A stretch of DNA of 64,000 nt from Histomonas meleagridis (lineage: Eukaryota > Parabasalia > Tritrichomonadida > Dientamoebidae), in assembly GCA_020186115.1 (NCBI GenBank), contig WSYJ01000029.1, positions 124,001 to 188,000 on the forward strand, read 5' to 3'. The notes beneath the pieces were generated by a model that was not told the origin of the DNA, ran no database searches, and saw nothing but the letters and a program-made list of their open reading frames with translations. The first letter of the stretch is position 1. Every line of letters starts with the position of its first letter. A program made the position numbers and the translations under genes. This document shows, one piece after another, positions 21,401-30,456 of this stretch.

Positions 21401-24226
21401 TGAAGATGTAAATATTGAAAAATGATTTCTTTTTGGAATTTTTACTAAAAATTTTAATTTTACTTTCGATGTATTTGTCAAAAAAATCGATTTATTAATT
21501 TCTTCGACAAAATTAACATTTTCGATTTTGATTTGTAATGGTTCGATTTTATATGTAATTGTAGCAGAAGAACCTTTTAATTTAACTTGATAATCAGGTC
21601 CTGATTTAACATGGCATATTGCTATAGCTTCAAATTCTTGTGTTTTACCTTCAAGATTAGATAAGCCAAAAAATCCGAAATGTGAATCAATACTTTTTCC
21701 TTCTTCAATAAAACCTCTTAAAGGGAAAATATCGAAAACTTGATAACTTAAAGGATTATTTGAAGTTAATTCCCATTCATAATATATTATATCATTAAAT
21801 TCATTTGTTAATGTGATTTTTCTTTCTTGTTCAGAATTGATCATATTAATACCAAAATCGATAAAAGGTTCTGTTGAAAATGAGATATTTGGAAACATTA
21901 AAATTCCTTTTAAATTGATATAAAACTTTTGTGGAAAATTTACTATTGTTAAAAATAATTTTTGATTAATAATTTCAGTGATAAAATTATTTTTAAATAT
22001 TGTGTCAAATGTTACTTCAACATTTTCGATTTGATCTGGATTTAATGAAATTCGTTTTTTATTAGCATTAAAAGGATTTGGACAATCAATATCTACTGTT
22101 AATGGTAATTTCGACTTATTTTTTATTTCAAATGATTTTGTTATCGATTTATTTAATATTGGTGAAATTTTAGTTCGATTATCATCTTTATCATTAAATA
22201 TTATTTTATATTCTAAATAAGTCGGATTAAAACTAATTATTGGCTGTACGAAATTAGCTTTAATTATTGGTGAAAATGGTTCAATTCGATTTTTATTAAA
22301 TGTTACTGAACATTGGAATTGCGTTTGGATTTGTTGGATAATCGATGACTCAATAGTAATAATAAAATTTTGTGATCGAAATGGTGGAATGATTACATAA
22401 TCAGGTGTTATATAACATGTGAAATTTAAATTCTCTTTTTTACTTTTAGATATCCACCAACGGACTTCATAGTTTTTATTACTTTTATTTGTTAAACAAA
22501 AAACTTTTTCCGATTTAATATCAATTAAAACATCGCCAAAATCAAATAATTCCATATCCGTTGATGATGATATTGGTGAACCAGTACCATTTGCTTTGAT
22601 TGGAATTGCTATAGGATTTAAATGTTCAAATTGTAACATAAGTTTTGTTACAAATTTAGAAATATCATTTAAATCAGCTATAATTAATAACTTTAATGAT
22701 TGATTTGGTTCTATTTTACCATTTGTCGGTTCTACTTTAAAAACATCAATGTTTGGATCAAAGAATGATTTAAATGATGCAGGTATAAGTGAATTGTTTG
22801 TAATTGTTAATGATTTTTCATGTGTTAATGACATATCAATATTACCAAAGTTAATATTACTTGGCGAAATATTAATTTTAGGTCCAATACAATTCGCATT
22901 TATTGTTAATTTTAATGGAGCTTCTTCAGAACCAAATATTCGGAAATAACAATCAATTGTTATTTGTCCGATATAAACACCAGTAAATGTAATTTCTAAA
23001 TTCTTTGTATTATTCGCCGGTATAATTCCAGACTCTTTATTAATTTCAATAATACCATATTGTTGCGTATTTTTATCAGGTGAAATAAATTCAAATTTTC
23101 CGGGATAATCAGAAATGTTTTGTATTTGTATTGTTTTAGTATTTTTATATCCAATAAATACATTACCAAAATCTAAAATTTCAGATTTCAATTTAAACGT
23201 CGCACAAAAACAAGTAGCCTTAATTGGAATTTCTTGTATATTGTTTCCACTCTTACCAACTAAAATATCAAGAAATAAACCAAGTGAATACTCGCCGACG
23301 GTTATTGGTATGAATTCAATCGAAATTTCGGTTTTACTGAATTCCTTAACGGTCCCAGTCTCGGGATTGATTTGGAATTCTCTTCTTTCAAAGGTTCCAT
23401 TATGTGAAAATCGTAGGCGATAATCAAAAGATATTTCGGACTTGTTTTCAATTTCAAATGTTTGCTTATGAAGAAAACCATAACTAATATTTCCAAAATT
23501 TATTTTTGGTGGATTTACCAAAAAAGTTGGTCCAATAACTTTACCATATAAATGAAGTTGTGGGAAATCTGTGGTAGCTCCACGAATTTTAAAAACATAT
23601 GTTTCATTAAATGATCCAACAACATTTGCGATTAGTTTAACATTTAGCTTAATGGACTGACCTATAGGAATTGACCCCTTCTTTGGTGAAATGTCAATTT
23701 GAACAGATGAATCATGATCTTCCATTTCATAATCAACAACAACATTTCCGGAGTTCTTAAATTCAATTCCATATTCTTGAATAAAATTTAAATTAACATG
23801 TCCAATTGCTATAGTGTCATTTACAAAATATGCAACTGGTGGTAATCCTTGACCAGAAATTAAAATTGGTAATCTCATTGAGAAATCATTAATTTGAACA
23901 TAAGCAATAACTTCGTATTTTATTGCAACTGTGGGATGAAATTGAATAGAAACTTGTTGAGAAGAATGTGGATATAATTCTAAATGGTGTGGCTCAATTG
24001 AGAAATTTTCATTTTGAAATTTAGTGTCCTTAACAGCTTGGTCCCTTTGATCAATATTAATATTATTTTGATCAATATCTATATCATCATCATTATTCGA
24101 TGAATGAAATGAAATTTTTTTTATTTCATCTGATTGGTTTTCTATTTGTACTGAAAATCTAGCAACGGAGTCAATGTAAGTTTGGGGAAATATAACGAAA
24201 GTCGGCGTTACTATGACCCCATTCAT
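15443..24226 (-). CDS. HYDIN: Hydin-like central-pair protein (ASH/MSP repeats with embedded P-loop domain)
   Basis: A 2927-residue protein built mostly of immunoglobulin-like ASH/MSP repeats. The pattern INFGxVxIGxxxxxxxxIxNxSxxPxxFxF followed by PxxGxIxPxxSxxIxIxFxP recurs about 25 times. At about residues 1370-1390 it carries a P-loop, GSPLSGKT, opening an adenylate-kinase-like segment, then a Lys/Glu-rich helical stretch (about 1510-1595). Vertebrate HYDIN has the same insertion of a kinase-like P-loop between ASH blocks and sits on the C2 microtubule of the axonemal central pair, where it is needed for ciliary beating. At roughly 60% of metazoan length this copy is short but looks complete. 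It is a strong sign of motile 9+2 flagella. Initiator-like TCACA lies 23 nt upstream. Confidence 0.88.
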   Translation of the reverse strand: MNGVIVTPTFVIFPQTYIDSVARFSVQIENQSDEIKKISFHSSNNDDDIDIDQNNINIDQRDQAVKDTKFQNENFSIEPHHLELYPHSSQQVSIQFHPTVAIKYEVIAYVQINDFSMRLPILISGQGLPPVAYFVNDTIAIGHVNLNFIQEYGIEFKNSGNVVVDYEMEDHDSSVQIDISPKKGSIPIGQSIKLNVKLIANVVGSFNETYVFKIRGATTDFPQLHLYGKVIGPTFLVNPPKINFGNISYGFLHKQTFEIENKSEISFDYRLRFSHNGTFERREFQINPETGTVKEFSKTEISIEFIPITVGEYSLGLFLDILVGKSGNNIQEIPIKATCFCATFKLKSEILDFGNVFIGYKNTKTIQIQNISDYPGKFEFISPDKNTQQYGIIEINKESGIIPANNTKNLEITFTGVYIGQITIDCYFRIFGSEEAPLKLTINANCIGPKINISPSNINFGNIDMSLTHEKSLTITNNSLIPASFKSFFDPNIDVFKVEPTNGKIEPNQSLKLLIIADLNDISKFVTKLMLQFEHLNPIAIPIKANGTGSPISSSTDMELFDFGDVLIDIKSEKVFCLTNKSNKNYEVRWWISKSKKENLNFTCYITPDYVIIPPFRSQNFIITIESSIIQQIQTQFQCSVTFNKNRIEPFSPIIKANFVQPIISFNPTYLEYKIIFNDKDDNRTKISPILNKSITKSFEIKNKSKLPLTVDIDCPNPFNANKKRISLNPDQIENVEVTFDTIFKNNFITEIINQKLFLTIVNFPQKFYINLKGILMFPNISFSTEPFIDFGINMINSEQERKITLTNEFNDIIYYEWELTSNNPLSYQVFDIFPLRGFIEEGKSIDSHFGFFGLSNLEGKTQEFEAIAICHVKSGPDYQVKLKGSSATITYKIEPLQIKIENVNFVEEINKSIFLTNTSKVKLKFLVKIPKRNHFSIFTSSPKDGIIEPNESQEIVLSIVTGIPQQFQESFYIQINGLEDVRINITINSLFNFAVLSLPRNLTDPSAIILSKEKYKHKKLNVIEEEEEEINEIEFDNNEQLFNIERKVLCDYIKSKKNITSTYSLQKVNVLYTAEYLIDFGDLFLSEEQTKVFTIKNQAPFQFSCDFNIINIKNTGFKLTPISIKDIQPNSTVDIELSFIPSLKSIKEDNNNVYYDIPITFSDGHLILLKIHANLKQPQLTISNLSTNFGEVTIGQTKVIAIQLQNMSDIKCEFKFGELERLNKSLKNNNINTIFSVSPESGILLPSSFMNILIHFKPQHPKHYKMQFPLYLKYGYEPLYIKVFGVGVQLQITFEPNIIHMPLIQPFSSQPSIYNVIVTNPTNYPIEFYSLQFDEQLNNELNNDPRNNESPFVTYTPKAKAPSNVINKFGLCILISGSPLSGKTILANKLSKILNLPIINLNEIWKSFNDYVNKLIEVISNDEYRNGFIVDDLYFETDNNDKDNESFLNQFNKNKNLYEDIKQFPPIVIQHLHPSIYEKALNYLLASLDGHYIFHISLKIPYEKSLERFEMSQSKKKNILRAQLHHEKEKLFNMSEEEYLKLNDEEREKVDEKRRKYRKKLLEKQLPNEEENNKNKTTKIKTKTKVKVNEKRKISKIIDPLQQKSLIYSISLGSLLEKLQTSTERFHIIDPKTLQNINLESETIQTTIFINGELTIDEILKEVLIFIPKLNLLKESAYKTRIPESYIYDNNEQQYQLSNKIPKYLKIISNNINDYSYLTHRWKLKPNSQTYIKIQFLPILPLNNIDELTFVIVHSSLPPTTLKVYTESTYPDIDRNIKTIFTSIKRKFNPKNPEISYITNTKELNFGYCIICKEKNSKSPMEYKTIITLINPSKYLNVEITPNLITENNNCKNFWGIDQSTITIQPEKKSELIIGYHPTSIGIHQATLVLLIKDNPDPLFINLIGESVIPTLTLSSLIIDFGRILLNTEKIKKFELQNQGKIPVYWSLKNINSFNHIITFDKTEGIIQPNESTLIILKYFSKKSQILKKSFQIEIYNQNKTHLFKTEQIQVSAESFDVNFDIITPKTGFDPMNFGIFKLGQSKILQLQLKNKGKYPIQFKFFITEKSIQKYLTITPNEGLCNPNEKNIIVEVKFTASSIVSFKNQKGIQIKIIDTQTNSIVTTQKFTFSAETNFNDYTISCGKKIDFGTCQTSLTQRKEITITNTGPFPFEYEIIPKHIHIEEPTQNNFKKNKKNLIKFNKKNNKKEINVQKQRNSSKSNTTYLILDKFVIKPISNVIQPSNSQQIFIEFLSNESGKYTQSFQLNVPDLDPNQPKNNIIKLLAKVFAPELSMKDHTKIFPQLPLCIRSDILKNDITSFIEDDNILHFKPSLINTKQSIPFVLINTQPVDCNLDINIKSKNKNIPFELIPNKNLIVPANGQLNTEINFVPIVCDKYNAQLELQVKSSSNLTYTFGLEGIGAIPSVTNITKFGNNINYGKTLIGYEKQKIISLKNDSPIPAIVTLNYDQNDDFEVVGLISNKIVIEANHQFTFIVIHKPQEIRKSQIELNLTVKDNPKNQIQINCIGEGFSEELIFDGLDGDDFDIHLPDTIVGKSTTKTFIMKNVCSKTIRFNWISPTEIQFSPKLGHIHRNQTKEITVTFNSDKPTKYSGVKVTCQFIKINLVNTENVDWDDTMKVVRFVQKSEVSKDRKNADQIIKAISIVPEPVYTNLMNKPKELFLKVYVVSDDIKYSISCKEISFAPTMMYQTRTSSFKLTNNSQIRFMYQWKLKEFKSLRTDYANTQPPVFTIEPNTGFIEAGQSTFFQAKFSPLEVDDFIGEFQCIIPYLQSKPPLLQLNGISRRPLCHFNIKVSDYLKRRRTDLNYKLPDDVKVIEIFAKAIDNKIIKKIEIINPTASPYDVNWNLLNDNSDNTIDVINPSALLMSGKHFFFMISFKPQTQKTVESLWEFNIPEHNIKIPFLFVGRLIH

Positions 24227-24246
24227 TTATAACGTGTTTATCTAAT

Positions 24247-24251
24247 TGTGA
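24247..24251 (-). promoter_or_regulatory. Initiator-like element of the Hydin-like gene
   Basis: Minus-strand TCACA with its predicted +1 A 23 nt before the ATG at 24226. Motif and spacing only. Confidence 0.4.
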
Positions 24252-24377
24252 AGGTCTGTTTGGAAAAAAATAATTATTTACAACTTGAAGCAAAACATGA
24301 AAACATTTTTATGAACAAAAAAGTTAAAAATAAGTAATTCGATTTTATTATTATAATTAGATTTATTACATTTCTAT

Positions 24378-27032
24378 TCACAATTTAGTTGCAATTTGTG
24401 GAAGTTGTTGCATGAATTGCACTAAATCAATATCTGTCTGTTCCAACTGGCCTCCAATGTTTTGCCACAATTGCAAATTTTCTCTTTGAATTGCAGTCAA
24501 CAAATTATAAAATTGTTGTAATAACTCATTAGTATTATACCAAGGAGGAGGACTTTTAATACTTACTGAAGTGAACGAACTTGGATTTGTTGAGTATCCA
24601 TCGAACATATCATCATCTTCATCACCTCCATATAAGTCTTCATCAATTTCATCGTTTGCGGTATCGGATATACATTTGACAGCCGATACGATCATTTCAC
24701 ATTGTAACGGCTCCAGCGGTTTTATCATTTTTAGCATCGAAACGATATACAATGGATAAGCGTGTCCTTCGATCCAAGCTCTTATTAAGTTTTGTGAAGC
24801 CATTTGAGCCAACTCGAAGTAATTTATGATTATTGCTGAAAAAACCATTGATACTCCATAAAAACATAATTCCGAGTTTGATGCAATTTCGATTAATTGC
24901 ATTAAAGGCTGAATAATTTGTAAATTATTTGGACAACGAATAATTAAAGCTGAAGCAACCAACGAAATAGAATCGATTTCATCATTTTGATTTAATGCTT
25001 GTTGTATTTGATTTATAATTAAAGGAGATAAAGTATTAATTATTTCGATTTTGTTTTGTAGTTGTGTATCTTTAAATATTAATTGTTCAATAAATGGACA
25101 AACTTCATCAAATGTAATAACATTTGTTGTTTCGATTATTTTAAGGATTAATGGAATAACATTCCAATAATTATCATTAAACATTTGTGAAACTTCAATA
25201 ATTTTTGTGCAAAAGTTCATTAGATCACTAAAATGCTCTGATTTCGCTAGTGGCTCTAATCCTTGTGAGACAATATTAAAGAAAGAGTTGTTTAGATTTG
25301 GATCTTTTCCAAGGAGTTCAATCATTTTAATGAGTGAATCAGATGTTACTGTTGAAATATCAGAGTTTGATGGATCATTCAACTCATCAATACATGCAGC
25401 TGAGAAATATGAAAACAATTGTGCAAAAAGTTGCTCGCCAAATGGATAAACAGCTTCTTGGAATAATAACACAATGTTAGATAACCCATCAGCTAAATAA
25501 CTATCTTGATATTCACTTGCCATTTTAGAAAAATGTATATATAAGTTTTGGACATTTGGTAATAAACTTTGTTTAAGATTTTCTTGATATGGAGTATTAA
25601 TAGCACTATTAAGAAGGTTAGAAAATGAGATAGATGCATAATATGATGCAAGAGGAAATGGATCTGTTAAATGTGAAAAACAAAGTTGTAAAATTTCTTC
25701 ATTAAATTCAATCTTATGAACTTGACTTAGATATAAAAAAGCTGAACAACGAAGAATAGGACTATTATCATTAAACATTGGAAAAATTGCTTTGATAAAT
25801 TCAAAGACATGATTATTTGTCTTATAGACAACTGATGAAAGAACATGAAATGCTGAAAATATTTGATAATGACCTTGAGGAGTTTGTATCGAACTTTGGT
25901 AGACGTTTAATGCAAATTGATAAACGGATCCTACAAAGGCGTCACTTTTGGATAAATTAGACAAAAAGCGGGAGCACGATGCTTTCGTATCGTCCCAATT
26001 TGGACATATTTTATGATTCTCTTGAACAAATGTAACAGGATCATTATGCATTTCTTCCATATCATTTTCTGTGAGTGAAAAGAGAGGATATATAACTTCG
26101 GTTACTAATGGCATTAAAACAAAACTAAAGTTATCAATGTTTTTGCCTTGAACAATAATTTCATTTAATAATTTTATTATTTTGCCTTTGTAATTACGTG
26201 TGTTGGCGCCTTGTTTATATGCTAATAAAGGTGGAAGTACACGAACTATTTGAAGCTTTTGTTCATCAGGAATAAGATTTGATCCAAGTTTTAATGTATG
26301 AACAATGAATTTTGATGATTGAATAATGTATCGAGGTGAATAAGGATTGTTAAGATCTAATGAAACTATGGTCGTAAGGAATGAAGAAATTAGATTTGGA
26401 ATACAGGATTGAATTCCATTTGATATGACTTTGATAGATAATCTTGAAACAATATGGAAAATATAAGAATGAATAAGAATGTTGTTAAAGTTACAAATAC
26501 AATGTGGAATAAAGGCTGAAACTGCTTCAGAAAATGATTGATAAAATGATAGCATATCATCTTTGGGATTTTTTAAGTACTTTGTAACTGATTTTATTAA
26601 TACTAGTGAAGCTGTTACTTGGCGTTCATCATTAGAGCTCATTAAAGTATTTATAGTTTCTAAAAATGAGGAAATTGGCCATTCATTAGAAAGAACTGAT
26701 GACTTAATGATGATGCTGCAAAGTGATTCAACATTTCCTAACATACCTTCTGAAGATGATATTATAATTTGTGGGATATGATTGATTATTAATTGTTTAA
26801 AATCTGGAGGAAAGTTTCCCCAATATTGAACGATGCCTTTTTTTAAGCAGTAAATTCCACAATTTCTAACCTGTGCATCATAAACATCAGGTTTATTAAT
26901 AATTGAAATTGTTAATAAATAAAAATTCGGATTTGCGAGAAATTGTGTAATTTCATTTGTTGCATCTGCAATACTTGTAGATTGTTGAGTATAAGTGCAT
27001 TTAAACAAATAAGCTAATTTTTCTTCTTCCAT
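24378..27032 (-). CDS. Importin-beta family nuclear transport receptor
   Basis: I place the start at the ATG at 27032 (884 residues). The frame extends to a TTG at 27074 that would overlap the divergent gene, and an initiator-like TCACA lies about 18 nt upstream of the ATG. The N-terminus (EEKLAYLFKCTYTQQSTSIADATNEITQF... then YDAQVRNCGIYCLKKGI) matches the importin-beta N-terminal fold, with HEAT repeats throughout. The C-terminus has an acidic patch (ISDTANDEIDEDLYGGDEDDD) near residue 785, as in importins of the importin-7/8/9/Nmd5 group. These proteins bind Ran-GTP and ferry cargo through nuclear pores. The exact member cannot be named. Confidence 0.7.
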   Translation of the reverse strand: MEEEKLAYLFKCTYTQQSTSIADATNEITQFLANPNFYLLTISIINKPDVYDAQVRNCGIYCLKKGIVQYWGNFPPDFKQLIINHIPQIIISSSEGMLGNVESLCSIIIKSSVLSNEWPISSFLETINTLMSSNDERQVTASLVLIKSVTKYLKNPKDDMLSFYQSFSEAVSAFIPHCICNFNNILIHSYIFHIVSRLSIKVISNGIQSCIPNLISSFLTTIVSLDLNNPYSPRYIIQSSKFIVHTLKLGSNLIPDEQKLQIVRVLPPLLAYKQGANTRNYKGKIIKLLNEIIVQGKNIDNFSFVLMPLVTEVIYPLFSLTENDMEEMHNDPVTFVQENHKICPNWDDTKASCSRFLSNLSKSDAFVGSVYQFALNVYQSSIQTPQGHYQIFSAFHVLSSVVYKTNNHVFEFIKAIFPMFNDNSPILRCSAFLYLSQVHKIEFNEEILQLCFSHLTDPFPLASYYASISFSNLLNSAINTPYQENLKQSLLPNVQNLYIHFSKMASEYQDSYLADGLSNIVLLFQEAVYPFGEQLFAQLFSYFSAACIDELNDPSNSDISTVTSDSLIKMIELLGKDPNLNNSFFNIVSQGLEPLAKSEHFSDLMNFCTKIIEVSQMFNDNYWNVIPLILKIIETTNVITFDEVCPFIEQLIFKDTQLQNKIEIINTLSPLIINQIQQALNQNDEIDSISLVASALIIRCPNNLQIIQPLMQLIEIASNSELCFYGVSMVFSAIIINYFELAQMASQNLIRAWIEGHAYPLYIVSMLKMIKPLEPLQCEMIVSAVKCISDTANDEIDEDLYGGDEDDDMFDGYSTNPSSFTSVSIKSPPPWYNTNELLQQFYNLLTAIQRENLQLWQNIGGQLEQTDIDLVQFMQQLPQIATKL

Positions 27033-27064
27033 TTGTTCGACCAATTCTGTGAATTTTTTCACTG
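27033..27064. promoter_or_regulatory. 32-bp bidirectional promoter with two initiator elements
   Basis: Only 32 bp separate the ATG of the importin-like gene (27032, minus) from the ATG of the thioredoxin-fold gene (27065, plus). TCACT at 27059-27063 has its +1 A 4 nt before the plus-strand ATG. The minus strand has TCACA about 18 nt before its ATG. The two predicted start sites lie within a few bases of each other. Confidence 0.5.
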
Positions 27065-28504
27065 ATGCACTCAAAAAAAAAGTTATTATTAAACGGTCTT
27101 TTAAGCGAAATGTTTATTTGCTTCATCTACGCAATTTATTCAAAAGCAATTAAAGCAGGAAATAGAAATTTCATTTCAACAGTAAAGAAAACACCTTATT
27201 CAATGGTACTTTTTACAAATGTTCATTGTATTCCTTGTAAAAGCATCATTTCAATCATGGATGAACTCTCCACTAAATTCAATTGCAAAGTAGGTATGAT
27301 TTATGTTGATATAGGAGAAGCAACTGAAATAGTTGCAAAATATCGAATTGAATATTCTCCTCAAATCGTTGTTTTTCGTCATGACAAACTTATTAAGAAA
27401 TATTATGGACAATGGACTGCTTCTAGTATATCAAGATTTTGTGATAGACTTATTTCTTCTGATATCACATATCTTAATAGCACCTTTGATGTATTTAAAT
27501 TCCAACATAGAAGTCCTGCCAATCTTATATTATCATCTAATATGGTTCAGCAAGCCGATAAAATTCTTTATAATTATGGTGGAGCATTTCACATTGGAGT
27601 AATTACAAATGATACACTTTCAGAACAACTTGGTCTTCCTCCAGCTATATTTACTCGACCAAAGGAATCATTTTCCCGTGAAGTTACTAATCTTAATACT
27701 GAAGATTTAGTTTATCTTTCCACATCGCCATATGTTCACATCAAAAATCAAGAACTTGTTGGCTCAGCGACAATTCCCAACACATTATTAGCACTTGTTG
27801 ATGAGAAAGATCCAATTCATTTACATGACGTCATTGTTCGTATGCAAGCGGCTCGCGATTACTTTGTTGGTAATTTATCTTTTCAATATTGCGACTTTAA
27901 TACATGTTCACAGATTACACAACAAATCGGACTTGCCAATTCGTTAAATCCGATTTTTTTGATCAATATCAAATATCCAAATGGACAACAAATATTTGAA
28001 CCATTCCGTAAAGTGTTAAATACTCCAAACGATTTACTTACTTGGTTAAAACTTAAAATCCAAAACATCGAAGAAGACGAAGAAGATTCTGATGTTGATG
28101 ATGATATTATTATACCAAAACTTCGCGCAAATGAATTCATGCAAAAGGCTTTGGATGAAAATGTCGATGCTGTTTTATTTGTTGCGGATTCCAAAATGAA
28201 AATGTATAACGAGGCAAAACGTAACATGTGGATAACTATGAAGACTTTCGAAGATATAAAAACAGTGAAATTCTTCGAGTTTAATCCTTACACTGAAAAT
28301 GTGCCCGGACTTTCAATACCAGAATCAGATATGCCACAAGTTTCGATTTGGCCCGCAACAAAAGAATATAACGGAAGGTCATTTACAGCGTGCATAAGCG
28401 CACAAGAAATTATGGATAATTTGTTGAAGTGGATAAAAACGAAAGTGGATTCGAAAACTGCGAATAAAATGTTGAGAAAGATGGAAAAGTTGCTACGAGA
28501 ATGA
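27065..28504 (+). CDS. ER thioredoxin-fold protein, PDI-like
   Basis: A 479-residue protein. A hydrophobic N-terminal segment (GLLSEMFICFIYAIYSKA, about residues 11-28) should act as a signal peptide or anchor. A thioredoxin domain follows at about 33-135 with redox motif HCIPCKS (Cys55, Cys58; CIPC rather than the PDI CGHC) and a cis-proline loop in EYSPQIVVF. The middle (about 140-330) looks like a redox-inactive thioredoxin-like b domain, and an acidic run (EEDEEDSDVDDD) precedes a C-terminal helical domain. There is no KDEL-type retrieval signal (it ends MEKLLRE), so retention would need a membrane anchor. Its role is thiol exchange in secretory proteins (inference). It shares a 32-bp divergent promoter with the importin-like gene. 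Confidence 0.72.
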   Translation: MHSKKKLLLNGLLSEMFICFIYAIYSKAIKAGNRNFISTVKKTPYSMVLFTNVHCIPCKSIISIMDELSTKFNCKVGMIYVDIGEATEIVAKYRIEYSPQIVVFRHDKLIKKYYGQWTASSISRFCDRLISSDITYLNSTFDVFKFQHRSPANLILSSNMVQQADKILYNYGGAFHIGVITNDTLSEQLGLPPAIFTRPKESFSREVTNLNTEDLVYLSTSPYVHIKNQELVGSATIPNTLLALVDEKDPIHLHDVIVRMQAARDYFVGNLSFQYCDFNTCSQITQQIGLANSLNPIFLINIKYPNGQQIFEPFRKVLNTPNDLLTWLKLKIQNIEEDEEDSDVDDDIIIPKLRANEFMQKALDENVDAVLFVADSKMKMYNEAKRNMWITMKTFEDIKTVKFFEFNPYTENVPGLSIPESDMPQVSIWPATKEYNGRSFTACISAQEIMDNLLKWIKTKVDSKTANKMLRKMEKLLRE

Positions 28505-29072
28505 ACTTATTATTATTAAACATTTTTTTGTTAAAAATGAATTCTCAATCGGACGAATATTTTTTTGTGTTTTGAGCTTGTAAGGCTAAAATAGTAATAA
28601 TTATTAGAATTTTGAAATATTATTTGTGATTTAATTAAATAATTTTTAAAAGCAAAAATGAAAGTTTAATGAACAAAATGCTACTGATGTAAAGATAATA
28701 ATGTTGCATCAAAATATCGTATTTATGAATTACTTCACTGTTGAAGTATTAGAATTATAAGAATTATAGACAATTTATATCACGGAGGAAGAAGATATTT
28801 CAAAAAAACAGGTGAAGCATTTGATGATCTTAATAAGATGAGCGTATGTTAATGATAAGAACCATAAAAAATGAAAATTCTTTTTCAAAAATACCAAACA
28901 TTATTATGCATTTGATAAAAACACTCAAAAAAAATTTAGATCTGTTCCTAATGATGTTTTATTTTAGTTTTATTTATTATTCCAGAAATTTATCTTACCG
29001 TTTAGAATGTCACTTTTATTATTGTGTGTCAATTCAAATTTAATTGTCACTTTTTGGTTATCTCCAATTTGA
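28505..29072. other. Non-coding gap, 568 bp
   Basis: AT-rich with no reading frame of coding quality. TCACT at 29047-29051 is an initiator-like element 24 nt before the next ATG (29073). I see no RNA gene or repeat. Confidence 0.5.
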
Positions 29073-30353
29073 ATGTCAATTGCAAAGCTTCTGGGAACAA
29101 CTAATTTAAAAACTCTCACTAGATCTCTTAAGCTTTACAATTCTTACTTTGTCAGTAACATGGATGAAGTCTTCGATCATTTTTCTGATTACTTACCATT
29201 TTACATGTTTGTTTTAAATAACAGATCATCATTATCTATTGCATATTCCGACTTATCTGAACGTTTAGTCCAAGCAGTAATCAAATATGGTCCAAATATT
29301 AATCCGAATGCCATCAATCCAATTCTTACATATTTTTTTTATTGCTTTGATGCTTCAAACATTGGTTTCAAAGCCGATTCTTTCGTAGCTCATACATTTG
29401 AACCATCAGATGCGGTTCCAGCTATCACCTCAATTTTTTCAAAAGTATCACCTCAAAATTATTTGGAACCATTATTAAAACTTCTTGCATCCTCAAAGAG
29501 CACTGAAATTCTCAACATTCTTGAAAAATATCAAACTGATTTAATTCCTTTAATAATCAAAAAATCTGATGAATTAATCAACACATGTATTCAATGCCTT
29601 CTTTCACTTGTCAAAGGCATTGTTTCTTTCATTACACGCATTCTAAATGAAGTAGTTACAGTTGAACCCAATTTAATTGAACATCTTCTTCCATACAGTG
29701 GTTATATGCAAGCCAAAATTCCACAATGCCAAGAGCTGAAGACTCTTAACACCCATCTTCTTGATTATCTTTATAAACAAAAGCTTCCGCCACCTCCACC
29801 TGAGAATATGTCAGCGCCATTAACTCGTATTCTTCTTAACCAAGATGCCTTTGGTAAGCAAGCCAATGTAAGTGAGTTTAATCATGTCATTACTGCCAAG
29901 CCTAAGAAATCAGCAGGTAATTTCAACGCCATGAGCTTATCTAAGCGTCTTGATAAGTTCAATAATACTATCCCGCAAGCAAGCGAGCCTTTGAGACCTT
30001 CAATTGTCGCGGCAGCACCAGAGCCACAATTGAAGGAGATCATCGAATCAACCGCATTCAAACTCGGCGGTTTTCAAAAGAATTCGTGGCAAAGCCGTTT
30101 CTTTCAATTTTATCCCAACAACCATTGCTTGGTTTGGCGATCTAAGAAAGGAGCGCCTGAAATTAAGGGCCTTTTGCTGTTCGACTCTTCGATTAAAGTC
30201 GAAAAATCATCAAAAGGCTTAAAGGGTAAAACAAATGTGGTGACATTAACAATTGGAAAGAAACAACGTGTAATCGCTTATTCTTCGAGTGATGAACTTG
30301 ACAAATGGTATAACGCTTTTAAGTCAGCTGTCGAATCGAAGGCTACAAACTAA
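29073..30353 (+). CDS. PH-domain protein with helical N-terminus
   Basis: A 426-residue protein. Residues 1-240 are helical, with short HEAT-like stretches but no recognised family. A proline run (KLPPPPPENM, about 235) and a basic low-complexity linker follow. Residues about 318-420 form a PH domain: FKLGGFQKNSWQSRFFQFYP is the first strand pair (the xGxLxKxxxxWxxRxF pattern), and a C-terminal helix ends LDKWYNAFKSAV with the conserved Trp. It probably docks at phosphoinositide membranes. Its partner is unknown. Initiator TCACT lies 24 nt upstream. It sits between an ER protein and an importin with no evident functional link. Confidence 0.7.
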   Translation: MSIAKLLGTTNLKTLTRSLKLYNSYFVSNMDEVFDHFSDYLPFYMFVLNNRSSLSIAYSDLSERLVQAVIKYGPNINPNAINPILTYFFYCFDASNIGFKADSFVAHTFEPSDAVPAITSIFSKVSPQNYLEPLLKLLASSKSTEILNILEKYQTDLIPLIIKKSDELINTCIQCLLSLVKGIVSFITRILNEVVTVEPNLIEHLLPYSGYMQAKIPQCQELKTLNTHLLDYLYKQKLPPPPPENMSAPLTRILLNQDAFGKQANVSEFNHVITAKPKKSAGNFNAMSLSKRLDKFNNTIPQASEPLRPSIVAAAPEPQLKEIIESTAFKLGGFQKNSWQSRFFQFYPNNHCLVWRSKKGAPEIKGLLLFDSSIKVEKSSKGLKGKTNVVTLTIGKKQRVIAYSSSDELDKWYNAFKSAVESKATN

Positions 30354-30456
30354 TTTTAGTTTGAAAATAAAAAATTTAATTCGAAACATTTTCAATTTTG
30401 TCAGTTTTTGTTTTTGTATAGTTTACGTGATTTGATCAGCCTTTTTTTAAAAAATA

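Noticed and set aside
27033-27074. Importin-like gene starting at the TTG at 27074
   Set aside because: TTG is not a start codon in this lineage as far as I know; it would overlap the divergent gene, and an ATG at 27032 with an initiator upstream fits better.
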